Below are positions 25,075-33,947 of a DNA stretch of 64,000 nt, piece by piece. Made by a program: the position numbers and the translations under genes. This DNA is from Clostridium cylindrosporum DSM 605 (lineage in GTDB: Bacteria; Bacillota; Clostridia; Clostridiales; Caloramatoraceae): contig NZ_LFVU01000004.1 in assembly GCF_001047375.1 (NCBI RefSeq), positions 104,513-168,512 of the forward strand. Reading direction: 5' to 3'. The notes beneath the pieces are model-generated. The model was given only the letters and a program-made list of their open reading frames with translations, searched no databases and was not told where the DNA came from. The stretch's first letter is position 1; every line of letters starts with the position of its first letter.

Positions 25075-26889
25075 ATGTTAAATCAACGTTCACTAAAACT
25101 TGTATCAGATAGACAGCACATGGTTGATGTTCTTATGGATGAACACACTTATGCTGACAGAGTACTAAAGAATGGTAATGTAGTTAATGTAATTACTAAG
25201 GAAATATATAAAGCAGATGTTGCAATCGATGGAGAATACATCCTTATGGTTGGGGATTGTTCAAAGCTTATTGGTGAGCATACTGAAGTAATTGATGTAG
25301 AAGGAAAGTATATCACTCCAGGTTTCATAGATTCACATATGCACTTTGAAAGTGCAATGCTTACAGCTAGTGAGTTCTCAAGAATATCTATCCCTACAGG
25401 AACTACTTGTCTTATCTCTGACCCACATGAAATTGGAAATGTTCTAGGTCCTATAGGTATCAAGGCTATGGCTGAGGAAGTTAAGACTCTTCCAAACCAC
25501 GTATACCTTAGAGTACCTGCGCTAACTCCAGACTCACCAGGTCTTGAGACAGCAGGATATGATATAACATCTAAGGATGTTCCAGAGCTACTATCATACC
25601 CAAATGTTACAGGTCTTGGAGAAACTCAAGGTATAAGTGCTGCTAAGTGGGTATATAAGCATAACCCAGCAGTATTTAGAGATACTATAGTTTCTACTGT
25701 TTATGCTAGAGAAAATGGTAATAGAGTAGATGGTAATGCACCAGAACTATACGGAAATGAACTTGCAGCTCACATTATAGCAGCAGGTACAGATATATCT
25801 GACCACGAGACAACAACTAAGGAAGAAGCTATCGAAAAGCTAAGATATGGTGTATATCTTCTTATGAGAGAAGGTTCAACTCAAAGAAATATGCCAGAGT
25901 GTATCAAGGCTATAACTGAGGAAAAGCTTGACTCTAGACGTGCAATTCTAGCTACAGATGATATGCTTGCTGAGGATATAGTATCTGTTGGGCATATGAA
26001 TGACATAGTTAGAAGAACTATTAAGGAAGGCGTAGACCCAGTTGAAGCTATCCAAATGGTAACTATAAACCCTGCTACTTGGCACAACCTTTCTGAAATC
26101 GGTGTTCTAGCACCTGGAAAGTATGCTGATATAGCAGTTATTGATGGTAAGCTTGAAGATATGAACGTTACAAGCGTATACCTTAAGGGTAAGCATGCAG
26201 CTGAAAACGGAAAGATTCTACTTAACATCCCTAGCTACATTTACCCAAGTGAAGTAAAGCATTCAGTTAATAGAAAGCCAATTACTGTAGAAGATCTTAA
26301 AGTTAAGGCTTCAGGAAGCAAGGCAAAGGTTAGAACTATTGGTCTTATTCTTGATCAAAATTTAACTGATTCATTTGAAGAAGAACTTAGTGTAGTAGAC
26401 GGATATGTAGTACCAGATGTAGAGAACGACATACTTCCTATAGCTGTTGTAGGAAGATATGGTCAAGTTGATATTGGTTCAGCATTTGTTAAGGGCTTCA
26501 AGCTAAAGTCAGGTGCATTTGCTGAAACAGTGGCACATGATACTCATAACATCATAGTAGTTGGTACTAACTATGAAGATATGGTAGCTGCAGTTAATAG
26601 AGTTATTGAACTACAAGGTGGAGTTACTGTAGTTAAGAAAGGATCTGTTATAAATGAAATGCCACTTAGAATAGCAGGTCTTATGACAGATGAACTTAAT
26701 GCATATGAGCTAACTGATAAGATGTCAGAACTACACGAAACAGTTAAAACTGACCTTGATTGTGCTGCTCATGCTCCTTTCATGCATCTAGCCTTCCTAG
26801 CACTTACAACAAGTCCAAAGTGGAAGATAACAGATAAGGGAATTGTTGATGCTAACAACTACTGTGTAATTCCTACAGTTGTAGAATAA
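25075..26889 (+). CDS. ade: Adenine deaminase
   Basis: A 604-residue amidohydrolase that converts adenine to hypoxanthine and ammonia. It shows the binuclear metal motif GFIDSHMHFESAML (about residues 82-95), LISDPHEIGNVLG, ISDHETTTKEEA and the ILATDDMLAEDI aspartate segment. The adenine-deaminase C-terminal domain follows (VAHDTHNIIVVGTNYEDM, ending CAAHAPFMHLAFLAL). Length matches bacterial AdeC-type enzymes. AAGGGGTG precedes the ATG. A purine/cytosine permease follows 95 bp downstream, so import and deamination of a nucleobase are probably coupled. A hairpin between the two genes may lower permease expression. Confidence 0.96.
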   Translation: MLNQRSLKLVSDRQHMVDVLMDEHTYADRVLKNGNVVNVITKEIYKADVAIDGEYILMVGDCSKLIGEHTEVIDVEGKYITPGFIDSHMHFESAMLTASEFSRISIPTGTTCLISDPHEIGNVLGPIGIKAMAEEVKTLPNHVYLRVPALTPDSPGLETAGYDITSKDVPELLSYPNVTGLGETQGISAAKWVYKHNPAVFRDTIVSTVYARENGNRVDGNAPELYGNELAAHIIAAGTDISDHETTTKEEAIEKLRYGVYLLMREGSTQRNMPECIKAITEEKLDSRRAILATDDMLAEDIVSVGHMNDIVRRTIKEGVDPVEAIQMVTINPATWHNLSEIGVLAPGKYADIAVIDGKLEDMNVTSVYLKGKHAAENGKILLNIPSYIYPSEVKHSVNRKPITVEDLKVKASGSKAKVRTIGLILDQNLTDSFEEELSVVDGYVVPDVENDILPIAVVGRYGQVDIGSAFVKGFKLKSGAFAETVAHDTHNIIVVGTNYEDMVAAVNRVIELQGGVTVVKKGSVINEMPLRIAGLMTDELNAYELTDKMSELHETVKTDLDCAAHAPFMHLAFLALTTSPKWKITDKGIVDANNYCVIPTVVE

Positions 26890-26924
26890 ATAGATTTCAT
26901 AAAGACTAATAAGTTAGATTAATT

Positions 26925-26956
26925 ATTTTAGGAGGGTCACATGACCTTCCTAAAAT
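26925..26956 (+). terminator. Intercistronic hairpin, possible attenuator
   Basis: Arms ATTTTAGGAGGGTCA / TGACCTTCCTAAAAT (one G-T pair) with a 2-nt loop between adenine deaminase and permease. No strong T tract follows, so it may be a processing or partial termination site. Confidence 0.55.
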
Positions 26957-26984
26957 ATAAACAATTAAATAGGGAGTGTATTAA

Positions 26985-28406
26985 ATGAACAAAAACCATA
27001 TGGACGTAGCCTTTAAGGTTGAAGAGAATTCCATTGATCCTATCCCCGAAAACCAGAGACATGGTAATCCGAAGTCTCTTTTTCCTATGTGGATAGGTGC
27101 AAATGTTAATTACGTTGTCCTTTTAAATGGTATTGTTGTTGTAGCCCTTGGGCTTTCTATGTGGCAGGCACTAACTGCGGTACTAGTTGGTAACCTTTTA
27201 GGTTGTACAGTTCTTGGACTAGCATCTATTATGGGACCTAAAACTGGTACAGCAGGTATAGTAACCTCTAGAACTGCCTTCGGTCAACTTGGTTCATACC
27301 TACCAGTTATTATTAGTGTTTTATCTGTACTTGGATGGTTCTCCATTAACTCAGTTGTTGCTACAGAAGCTTTAATGCAGGCGGTAACTAGTGTATTCAA
27401 AATGGATGCATCAGGCAATATTCTAATGTGGGTTTGCCTTATAATTGTACTTGCTCTAGAAATAATCATAGCAATATACGGACATGCTACAATTATGGCA
27501 TCAGAAAAATTCTTAGCACTTATACTTGGAACTCTTTTCCTAGGTCTTTTATTCTTCGTAGTTCCAAATATAGACTTTTCACTTATAGGATCAGCTGCTG
27601 AAAAATCAGGTGACTGGAAAACATGGGTCATAGCAGTTGGTATTATATTCGCATACCCAATCTCATGGGTTAACTTCGCATCAGATTACAGTAGATATTA
27701 TCCAAGAAATACAAATTCAAAATTAGTTGCACTTTATTCAGGTGGTGGACAGTTTGTAGCACTTACCTTCTGTGAATTTATAGGTGTTCTATTCTGCGTT
27801 GCTATTGGAGGTCAAAATCCAGCAGACCCTATAAGCGCACTACTTGGAGTACTACCTACTTGGTATCTAATTCCTTTCCTATTCGCAGTTATGATGGGTT
27901 CAGTTGCGACAAATGTTCCAAATGGTTATACTGCGGCACTTAACCTTGTTGCACTAAGACTTCCTTTACAAAGAGTACAAGCAGTTCTAGTAGTTGCAGC
28001 ATTTACTCTTCTATTTAGAATCGCTACTCTTCTATTTGGTGAGTTCTTCTCACTATACGAACAATGGTTAAGTATTATTACTATTTGGTCTTGCCCTTGG
28101 GTTGCTATTATTATAGTTGACTTCTTCCTAAGAAAGGGTAACTATGTAACAGAGGATATAATGAAATGGAAGGCAGGAGAATACTGGTATAATAAAGGCA
28201 TATTCTGGCCAGGAATTATATCATTTGTACTAGGACTTTTCGTTGCTGTACTATTTACAGACTCCACATATATACATGGTCCTATAGCAGTATCTATAGG
28301 TATGGACATTGGGTTTGAAGTAGGCTTCATAGTAACTGCTATTTGCTACTTCATACTAGCTAAGGGTCACCCTACATTCAAGAAAGCAAAGACTTTATAT
28401 AGTTAA
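26985..28406 (+). CDS. NCS1 family nucleobase (purine/cytosine) permease
   Basis: A 473-residue polytopic protein with about twelve membrane segments and the NCS1 layout. It has a hydrophilic start containing IPENQRHGNPKSLFPMWIGA, a first helix with NYVVLLNGIVVVALGLSM, a conserved GPKTGTAGIVTSRTAFG loop, and WVNFASDYSRYYPRNT in the central region. The family imports cytosine, adenine, hypoxanthine, uracil, allantoin or related bases with cations. Position after adenine deaminase favours adenine or another purine as substrate. RBS AGGGAGTG. A clear terminator follows. Substrate assignment is by context only. Confidence 0.92.
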   Translation: MNKNHMDVAFKVEENSIDPIPENQRHGNPKSLFPMWIGANVNYVVLLNGIVVVALGLSMWQALTAVLVGNLLGCTVLGLASIMGPKTGTAGIVTSRTAFGQLGSYLPVIISVLSVLGWFSINSVVATEALMQAVTSVFKMDASGNILMWVCLIIVLALEIIIAIYGHATIMASEKFLALILGTLFLGLLFFVVPNIDFSLIGSAAEKSGDWKTWVIAVGIIFAYPISWVNFASDYSRYYPRNTNSKLVALYSGGGQFVALTFCEFIGVLFCVAIGGQNPADPISALLGVLPTWYLIPFLFAVMMGSVATNVPNGYTAALNLVALRLPLQRVQAVLVVAAFTLLFRIATLLFGEFFSLYEQWLSIITIWSCPWVAIIIVDFFLRKGNYVTEDIMKWKAGEYWYNKGIFWPGIISFVLGLFVAVLFTDSTYIHGPIAVSIGMDIGFEVGFIVTAICYFILAKGHPTFKKAKTLYS

Positions 28407-28419
28407 TTATATTTATAGA

Positions 28420-28455
28420 AAAAGCCTAGAAATCAATTTATTTCTAGGCCTTTTC
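28420..28455 (+). terminator. Terminator of the ade-permease unit
   Basis: Arms GCCTAGAAAT / ATTTCTAGGC flanked by AAAA and TTTTC, 15 nt after the permease stop. Confidence 0.9.
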
Positions 28456-28508
28456 ATATTATATAAACTTATCTAAAAGTCTTAATCTATTTATAATCTT
28501 AAAATCTG

Positions 28509-29918
28509 CTACTTACAAAAGCTTGCTATATCATCTATAACTCTTTGGCTAACCTTTTCCTTTTCCCCATATGCATTAGGTGTCATATCTCCCTTTGTAA
28601 ATGTATGAATTAACCCTTCATAGGTTATATAACTAGCATTTGTCTTTCCCTCTAGGGATTCTTTGTATTTATTAAGTTCTTTTTCTCTTACTTGGTAATC
28701 ATTAAGTCCTTGAAGGAATAGCATAGACTTATCTATAGCTGATGCCTCTTTTCCTGGGTCATATCCCTTAAAGGATAGCCAGTACTTAGTAGATGCTCCT
28801 AATATTAAAGCATCTTCAGAATTTTCATCTAATGCTTTTATCTTTCTATTCCCATCCTTAAGTTCCTTCATTATCTCTTCCTTTTTATCCTCTGGATAAT
28901 TCGGTGAAAGGCTAAAAAGATACTCATACTGTTCAACCATTAAATCCTCTATAGGACTAAAGGATGCTCCCATAAAAACATACCCCTTAGCTGATGAGTT
29001 AGCCTTTTCTAGCATTGGAATTATGTATCCTCCTTGGCTATGACCTATAACATATATGTTTTCCTTATTTATATCCCCTCTTGATGCAAGATACTTCATA
29101 ATCTCATTATAGTCATCTAGGTATTCTTCCTTAATAGTGAAGTTAAAATAGTCCTTATCACTAACATGCTCCCTATGACTTAATGTTCTCTTGTCATATC
29201 TAAAGCTGGCTATACCCTTTAGAGCAAGTCCCTCTGCAATATCCTTATATGGATGTACATTTCCTACTTCACCATCTCTATCTGTTGGACCAGAGCCACC
29301 AACTATAACTACAGTCTTCATGTCCTTTGGAACCTTCTTCGGCTTTATAAGTTCTCCCTTAACCTCGAATCCCTTTATACCAAAGCTAAGCTCTTCCTTA
29401 GTGTACTTTTCATTGTTAATCTTAATAGATTCTATAATCTTCTCACAGCTAGATACTCTTTCATCAAGCTTTGCTTTCTCATTTTCAAATAATCTAGCAT
29501 CTACCTTAAAAATATCCTCCTTAGCAAGGACTATGTATTTCTCCCACTGTGGAATATTTCCTAGTGTATGCTTATTATCCTTCATGCTTTTCTCGACTTG
29601 ATTAACCCTCGCTGCTGCATTTACTAGATGTTCTGCTCTCAATATCTTATCTTCGTATTTTTTCTTACTTGATCCATTTGGAAGCTTTGAGTTAAGCTTT
29701 CTCGCCTCTTTTATATAGGCTTGCCAATTCCCTACATTTTTAAGTCCTAGGTAATTATTTTTAAGTGAATATATAAGATGCTCTACCTTTCTATGTACAT
29801 TCTCTACATCACTTTTCACTGCACTATGTACCACATTCCCTCCAATAGAAGTGAATACAATAGTCGCTGTCATTATCCCAATAAGAAAGTCCTTGAATCT
29901 TTTCATACTAATACCCAT
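28509..29918 (-). CDS. Secreted alpha/beta hydrolase with N-terminal helical anchor module
   Basis: A 469-residue protein. A signal peptide (to about residue 33) is followed by two bundles of the shared helical module (LKNNYLGLKNVGNWQAYI, then LGNIPQWEKYIVLAKEDI), lacking the third bundle seen in others. From about 185 on there is an alpha/beta hydrolase: oxyanion region VVIVGGSGPTDRDGE, nucleophile elbow VIGHSQGGYIIP (Ser about 295) and a C-terminal His in GLIHTFTKGD. This resembles the dienelactone hydrolase/acyl-peptidase-like esterases. The module would hold an esterase on the wall. Start ambiguous: ATG at 29918 or four codons on; GGGGGAAGG lies before both. Confidence 0.9.
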   Translation of the reverse strand: MGISMKRFKDFLIGIMTATIVFTSIGGNVVHSAVKSDVENVHRKVEHLIYSLKNNYLGLKNVGNWQAYIKEARKLNSKLPNGSSKKKYEDKILRAEHLVNAAARVNQVEKSMKDNKHTLGNIPQWEKYIVLAKEDIFKVDARLFENEKAKLDERVSSCEKIIESIKINNEKYTKEELSFGIKGFEVKGELIKPKKVPKDMKTVVIVGGSGPTDRDGEVGNVHPYKDIAEGLALKGIASFRYDKRTLSHREHVSDKDYFNFTIKEEYLDDYNEIMKYLASRGDINKENIYVIGHSQGGYIIPMLEKANSSAKGYVFMGASFSPIEDLMVEQYEYLFSLSPNYPEDKKEEIMKELKDGNRKIKALDENSEDALILGASTKYWLSFKGYDPGKEASAIDKSMLFLQGLNDYQVREKELNKYKESLEGKTNASYITYEGLIHTFTKGDMTPNAYGEKEKVSQRVIDDIASFCK

Positions 29919-30061
29919 ATCCTTCCCCCTTAAACTATAATGAAATTAACACAATTCCACTATTTTACATATAATATCATTGTACCACTAATTGCCATTG
30001 TGTTTCTCCTTAAATTTATTATTTAACCTCCTTCTCGTAAAATATAGTAACGTGAACAAAA

Positions 30062-30101
30062 ATATAGCCCCATTATGTAAAATCGCATAATGGGGCTATA
30101 T
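30062..30101. terminator. Bidirectional terminator-like hairpin
   Basis: Perfect arms ATAGCCCCATTATG / CATAATGGGGCTAT with an 8-nt loop, between the ABC substrate-binding gene and the next region downstream on the minus strand. Confidence 0.75.
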
Positions 30102-30211
30102 TGCTATGACCTATAAACTTATCTAATTTCTATTTTTTATATTCTCAATATGTCTTTGTTTAGTCACATTATCCACAAGTGTATTAGTTTTAATTCTTAT
30201 ATATATGTCTT

Positions 30212-31228
30212 CTACTTTAATCCCTTAAACTCAACATATACTTTATCTACAACCTTATTAATGTCTGTATCATTTTTAATTAGCTTAAGCTTTCTTAAGT
30301 CTTCGAAGTTTCTTCTTAATGCTTCTTTTCCACCCTTTACAGATGATACAAAGTTATATGACTTTAGAAGTGCTGTGTTAAGCTCTAGGTCTGTGTTAGA
30401 TACTAACTTCTTTTCGATTTGGTATTTTGCTACTTCCTCTGGATGATCCTCTACATATTGAGCTCCCTTCATAAGTGCTCTAGTGTATTTTTCAGCAAGT
30501 TCTGGATGTTCTTCAACAAATCCTGGTCTTAGGAATGATACACAGCAGAATTCATCCTTATATTCTGGATCCTTTGTAGTATCTAGTATAACTCTTCCTA
30601 CTCCACTTTTCTCAAGTATTGCTCCAACTGGGTCACTTGCTGCTATAGCATCAACTGATCCATTTTGAAGAGCAAGTTGTAGTTCAGATTGATTATATAC
30701 TACAAACTCAACTTGCATGTTTTCAGGTGTGACACCTATTCCCTTTGAGGCTAATGCTCTATATGTAATTACTGCAGGAGGCGTTGCAAGTCCTGGAACT
30801 CCAACCTTTTTTCCCTTTAAATCTTCAATTTTCTTTATGTTTGAACTGGCCTTCGCTACTACCTTTAGACATCCAGTATGTACACCTACTGTCATTCTAA
30901 GATTTACACCGTTGTCTATTTGTTGTATTACTGAAGGTAGCATACCTGTAAATGTATCTGCTTTTCCTGATGCAATTAAGTCATTTCCATGTCCCTCAGA
31001 CTTTATAAGGTTATACTTAAGCCCTTCCTCTTCAAAATATCCATTTTTCAATGCCATTTGAAAAGGTGCCTGACATAGACCTGAATTATAAGTCATCTTT
31101 ATCTTATAATTCTTATCTCCATTAGCTTTCTTAGTACTAGTTTCCTTTGTGCCACTACTACAAGCAGTTAAGCTTACAGCAAGTAGTCCCACTAAAATAC
31201 CCTTACTTATTAATCTCATTTTAATCAT
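30212..31228 (-). CDS. ABC transporter substrate-binding lipoprotein (SsuA/NMT1-like)
   Basis: A 338-residue lipoprotein: signal peptide with lipobox LTACSSG (Cys about 23), then a periplasmic-binding-protein type 2 fold typical of the SsuA/TauA/ThiY (NMT1) group (AFQMALKNGYFEEEGL, KADTFTGMLPSVIQQIDNG, DLKGKKVGVPG, SVDAIAASDP). Such proteins deliver sulfonates, taurine, nitrate, thiamine precursors or similar small anions. It is third in a three-gene unit with ATPase and permease, following the ATPase by 21 bp with RBS AAAGGAG. The ligand cannot be read from the sequence. Confidence 0.92.
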   Translation of the reverse strand: MIKMRLISKGILVGLLAVSLTACSSGTKETSTKKANGDKNYKIKMTYNSGLCQAPFQMALKNGYFEEEGLKYNLIKSEGHGNDLIASGKADTFTGMLPSVIQQIDNGVNLRMTVGVHTGCLKVVAKASSNIKKIEDLKGKKVGVPGLATPPAVITYRALASKGIGVTPENMQVEFVVYNQSELQLALQNGSVDAIAASDPVGAILEKSGVGRVILDTTKDPEYKDEFCCVSFLRPGFVEEHPELAEKYTRALMKGAQYVEDHPEEVAKYQIEKKLVSNTDLELNTALLKSYNFVSSVKGGKEALRRNFEDLRKLKLIKNDTDINKVVDKVYVEFKGLK

Positions 31229-31249
31229 TTATACCCCACTCCTTTAGCC

Positions 31250-31999
31250 TTAATATCCATTGATTACATCAAGTATCTCACTTCTAAGTTCTAAGAATTC
31301 CTTAGAGTCACGCACCCTTGGATAAGGCAGATTAATCTCTATTATCTTATCTATCTTAGCTGGTCTAGGTGTCATTACAACAACCCTATTACTCATGTAT
31401 ATAGCTTCCTCTACATCATGGGTTACCATTATCATTGTTGTTTTTCTACTGTTCCATATCTTTATAATTTCATCTTGCATATTAACCCTAGTTAATGCAT
31501 CTAGTGCACCTAGTGGCTCATCAAGAAGTAGTACCTTTGGATGATTTATAAGTGCCCTAGCAAGTGAAGCCCTTTGTGCCATTCCTCCAGACAAATGATG
31601 AGGAAATGCCTTCTCGAATCCATTTAACCCAACTAGATTTATAAATTCATTTACTTCATTTTTCTTCTCCTCATATACCTTTCTAGCTCTTAATCCAAAT
31701 GCAACATTGTCATAAATATTGTTCCAAGGAAAAAGCTTCGGATTTTGAAATACTAATCCTCTTTCATGTCCTGCACCTTTAATTTCAACATCATCTAGTG
31801 TTATAGTTCCAGATGTTGGTTTATCAAGGCCTGTTATAAGTCTAAGTAGTGTAGACTTTCCACATCCTGAAGGTCCTACAAGGGTTATAAACTCCCCAGG
31901 TTTTACTTCTATATTTAGGTTATCAAGTGCAACAACACTTTCTCCATCTGCTCCCTTGAAAACCTTTCTTACATCTTTTACTTTTATATTCCCTACCAT
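31250..31999 (-). CDS. ABC transporter ATP-binding protein (SsuB-like)
   Basis: A 249-residue ATPase. I use the ATG at 31999, with GAAGGGAG upstream; this start overlaps the end of the permease gene by a few bases, typical of translational coupling. All motifs are present: Walker A GPSGCGKST, Q-loop FQNPKLFPW, signature LSGGMAQRASLARAL, Walker B VLLLDEPLGALD and H-loop TMIMVTHDVEEAI. It closely follows the nitrate/sulfonate importer subtype. It energises the transporter formed with the permease and lipoprotein on either side. Confidence 0.95.
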   Translation of the reverse strand: MVGNIKVKDVRKVFKGADGESVVALDNLNIEVKPGEFITLVGPSGCGKSTLLRLITGLDKPTSGTITLDDVEIKGAGHERGLVFQNPKLFPWNNIYDNVAFGLRARKVYEEKKNEVNEFINLVGLNGFEKAFPHHLSGGMAQRASLARALINHPKVLLLDEPLGALDALTRVNMQDEIIKIWNSRKTTMIMVTHDVEEAIYMSNRVVVMTPRPAKIDKIIEINLPYPRVRDSKEFLELRSEILDVINGY

Positions 32000-32952
32000 T
32001 TGATAACTCCCTTCTGCCAAGTTAGAAGTCTGTCTCTAGTCTTAAATAGTAAAGTAACCACCAATGAGCAAGTAATAGCGATTACTATAAGCCCAGCATA
32101 AACATTTGCATAATTCATAGTTTCTCTTTGCCAATTTATGTACCAACCTATACCAAACTTGGCCCCTATCATTTCAGCTGTCATAAGAGTTAAAAACGCA
32201 GATGTAATCCCATTAAAAAAACCTATAAACATAGATGGTAGTGCTGCAGGAATAGCTACCTTTTTCACCTTATACATTGAACTTGCCCCTAGTGTACTTG
32301 CAACTTCAAAGTATGCATTTTCTATATTTAAAATACCTGAGCTTGTAAGTACAGCTGTTGGAAACCACACACTAAGCCCTATTATAAAGGAACTAGCCCC
32401 AAAGGTTGTTGCAAAGGTAACCATAGCTATAGGAATCCATACAGTAGCTGGAATTGGTCCAATTAGCTTTATAAGTGGATTTATCCAGTAGCTTGCTCTT
32501 TTGCTGCATCCTATAGCTATGCCAGTAAGTACACCAATAACCCCTCCCCCTATAACTCCTGTTACTAAAAGCTTTAGTGAGTATCCTAAGCACTTAAGTA
32601 GAAATAGCCATTGATTGCAAAATACAGCTATGATCTTATCTGGATATGGAAAGTAAACTTGGTGCAATAGCAAAAACTTTAATGTTACTAAATTATAAAT
32701 ATTAAGCAACGCAATCATTCCCGCTATAAACCATGACTTATAGGCATACTTAACTCTAAGCTTTTCATTAAAAATAGATACTATAGTTAAAATCAGTAAA
32801 ATAATAGACAAGGACAGCATAAAGTATGTGAAGTAGTTATAGTCCTTAGTCATAATATCCTCATGTTTAGGCAAAAAAACATGTAAAGTAAGTGCAAAAA
32901 CAGAAGATATAAGTGGTAAAAGTGTTTCCCATCTAAAATTTACTTTTTTCAT
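31993..32952 (-). CDS. ABC transporter permease (SsuC-like) with extended N-terminus
   Basis: A 319-residue membrane protein. The C-terminal 200 residues are a BPD-type permease with EAA loop EVASTLGASSMYKVKKVAIP, the ATPase docking site. The first 110 residues carry about three extra membrane segments (LLPLISSVFALTLHVFL, YFMLSLSIILLILTIV, WFIAGMIALLNIY) beyond the usual 250-residue SsuC length. It is first in the operon, RBS AAAGGAGGG. Together with the next two genes it makes a complete importer of unknown small-molecule specificity. Confidence 0.93.
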   Translation of the reverse strand: MKKVNFRWETLLPLISSVFALTLHVFLPKHEDIMTKDYNYFTYFMLSLSIILLILTIVSIFNEKLRVKYAYKSWFIAGMIALLNIYNLVTLKFLLLHQVYFPYPDKIIAVFCNQWLFLLKCLGYSLKLLVTGVIGGGVIGVLTGIAIGCSKRASYWINPLIKLIGPIPATVWIPIAMVTFATTFGASSFIIGLSVWFPTAVLTSSGILNIENAYFEVASTLGASSMYKVKKVAIPAALPSMFIGFFNGITSAFLTLMTAEMIGAKFGIGWYINWQRETMNYANVYAGLIVIAITCSLVVTLLFKTRDRLLTWQKGVIKW

Positions 32953-33407
32953 AGAATCCCTCCTTTACTTTCTTTTAATTTACAAATTACGTTTTATCTC
33001 TATATTAATTCTCATAATCTTACATATTCCCCCAATTAGTATATCAACCAATATTTGTAATGTATAATAGATTTTCACTATTATTACACCAACTGGTATA
33101 GGGGATCTTTTTATAGATATTTTCTCAAGAGTATTATTCCTGTTTCCCTCTGCTGATTCAAATGTGTGTACTGTTACTAAATCATCATATGCTTGCAGAA
33201 ACACCTGAAGCTAAACAAAATATAATTAATAAGTTAAAATCACTACTTGGATGTAATTAAAGTAATTATTATACTTTCTACAACTCTCTCACTTCTACCA
33301 GTTAATAATATGAACCTCATATCCTTTAATGAGAATAAAACTTGTATATATTGAAAACCATATATTAAGACAGAAGTTTTATTTTTTAATATATAGGGAG
33401 GATAAAT
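32953..33407. other. Intergenic stretch with possible coding remnants
   Basis: Reading frames on both strands near 32980-33260 (for example a plus-strand tail ending ETPEAKQNIINKLKSLLGCN) look like pieces of coding sequence, but without ribosome sites. I cannot match them to a family. They may be decayed gene fragments. Promoters of the two flanking divergent genes should also lie here. Confidence 0.3.
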
Positions 33408-33818
33408 ATGATTGATTATACAGGTAAAGCACTAGAAGTAGTAAATTTATTAAAGGCACTTGATGCTGAGGATAAAAAGAATATAGATGAAGCTAGAAAA
33501 GTCATAGATTTATATAATGCATTATCAGAGGAAGATAAGCAGCTAATCAAGGGAGATGTTCATCTATTCTATAAATATTTTGATGCAATAGAACTTATAA
33601 AAAAGGCTGATGCTGAAGAAGAAGCAAAACCTGTTATAGAACTTTTTACGAATCTCAACTCTGATGATAGTGATTATAGAGAAAAGGCTAAGAAGGCCTT
33701 AGATGAGTTTAAGAAGTTATCTTCTGCGGCTATATTTGTTGTAATTTTAAGTGATGTTAGATCTAAGCTTGAGGATGCTAAGGCTTTGTTTGAAGAGGCA
33801 AATCCAGATAATGATTAA
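33408..33818 (+). CDS. Small cytoplasmic helical repeat protein
   Basis: A 136-residue, acidic, all-helical protein with two repeats matching those of the 385-residue protein at 15903 (DEARKVIDLYNALSEEDKQL and KKALDEFKKLSSAAIF, plus HLFYKYFDAIELIKKADAEE). No signal peptide. RBS AGGGAGG seven nt before the ATG. It is plainly a paralog of part of the larger protein, with the same YKYxD..E motif between repeats. Function unknown; such helical units often mediate protein contacts. Confidence 0.8.
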   Translation: MIDYTGKALEVVNLLKALDAEDKKNIDEARKVIDLYNALSEEDKQLIKGDVHLFYKYFDAIELIKKADAEEEAKPVIELFTNLNSDDSDYREKAKKALDEFKKLSSAAIFVVILSDVRSKLEDAKALFEEANPDND

Positions 33819-33900
33819 ATACTTATGTATCATATTCTCCTAGACTAATTAAGGAAATCTAGTATTAACCAAATGAACTTTCAATGTCTAATACAGAATG

Positions 33901-33940
33901 AAAAGGGCTGCTACAAATTTTATTTTGAAGCAGCCCTTTA
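33901..33940 (-). terminator. Terminator of gene at 33948
   Basis: Arms AAAGGGCTGCT / AGCAGCCCTTT; the minus strand continues TTTTC. It also sits after the plus-strand gene at 33408. Confidence 0.8.
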
Positions 33941-33947
33941 CTAATGG

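Noticed and set aside
25881..26228. Minus-strand frame opposite adenine deaminase
   Set aside because: Mirror frame of a well-identified enzyme; no ribosome site.
32980..33204. Minus-strand frame of 74 codons before the ABC permease
   Set aside because: No ribosome site or recognisable family; treated only as a possible remnant.
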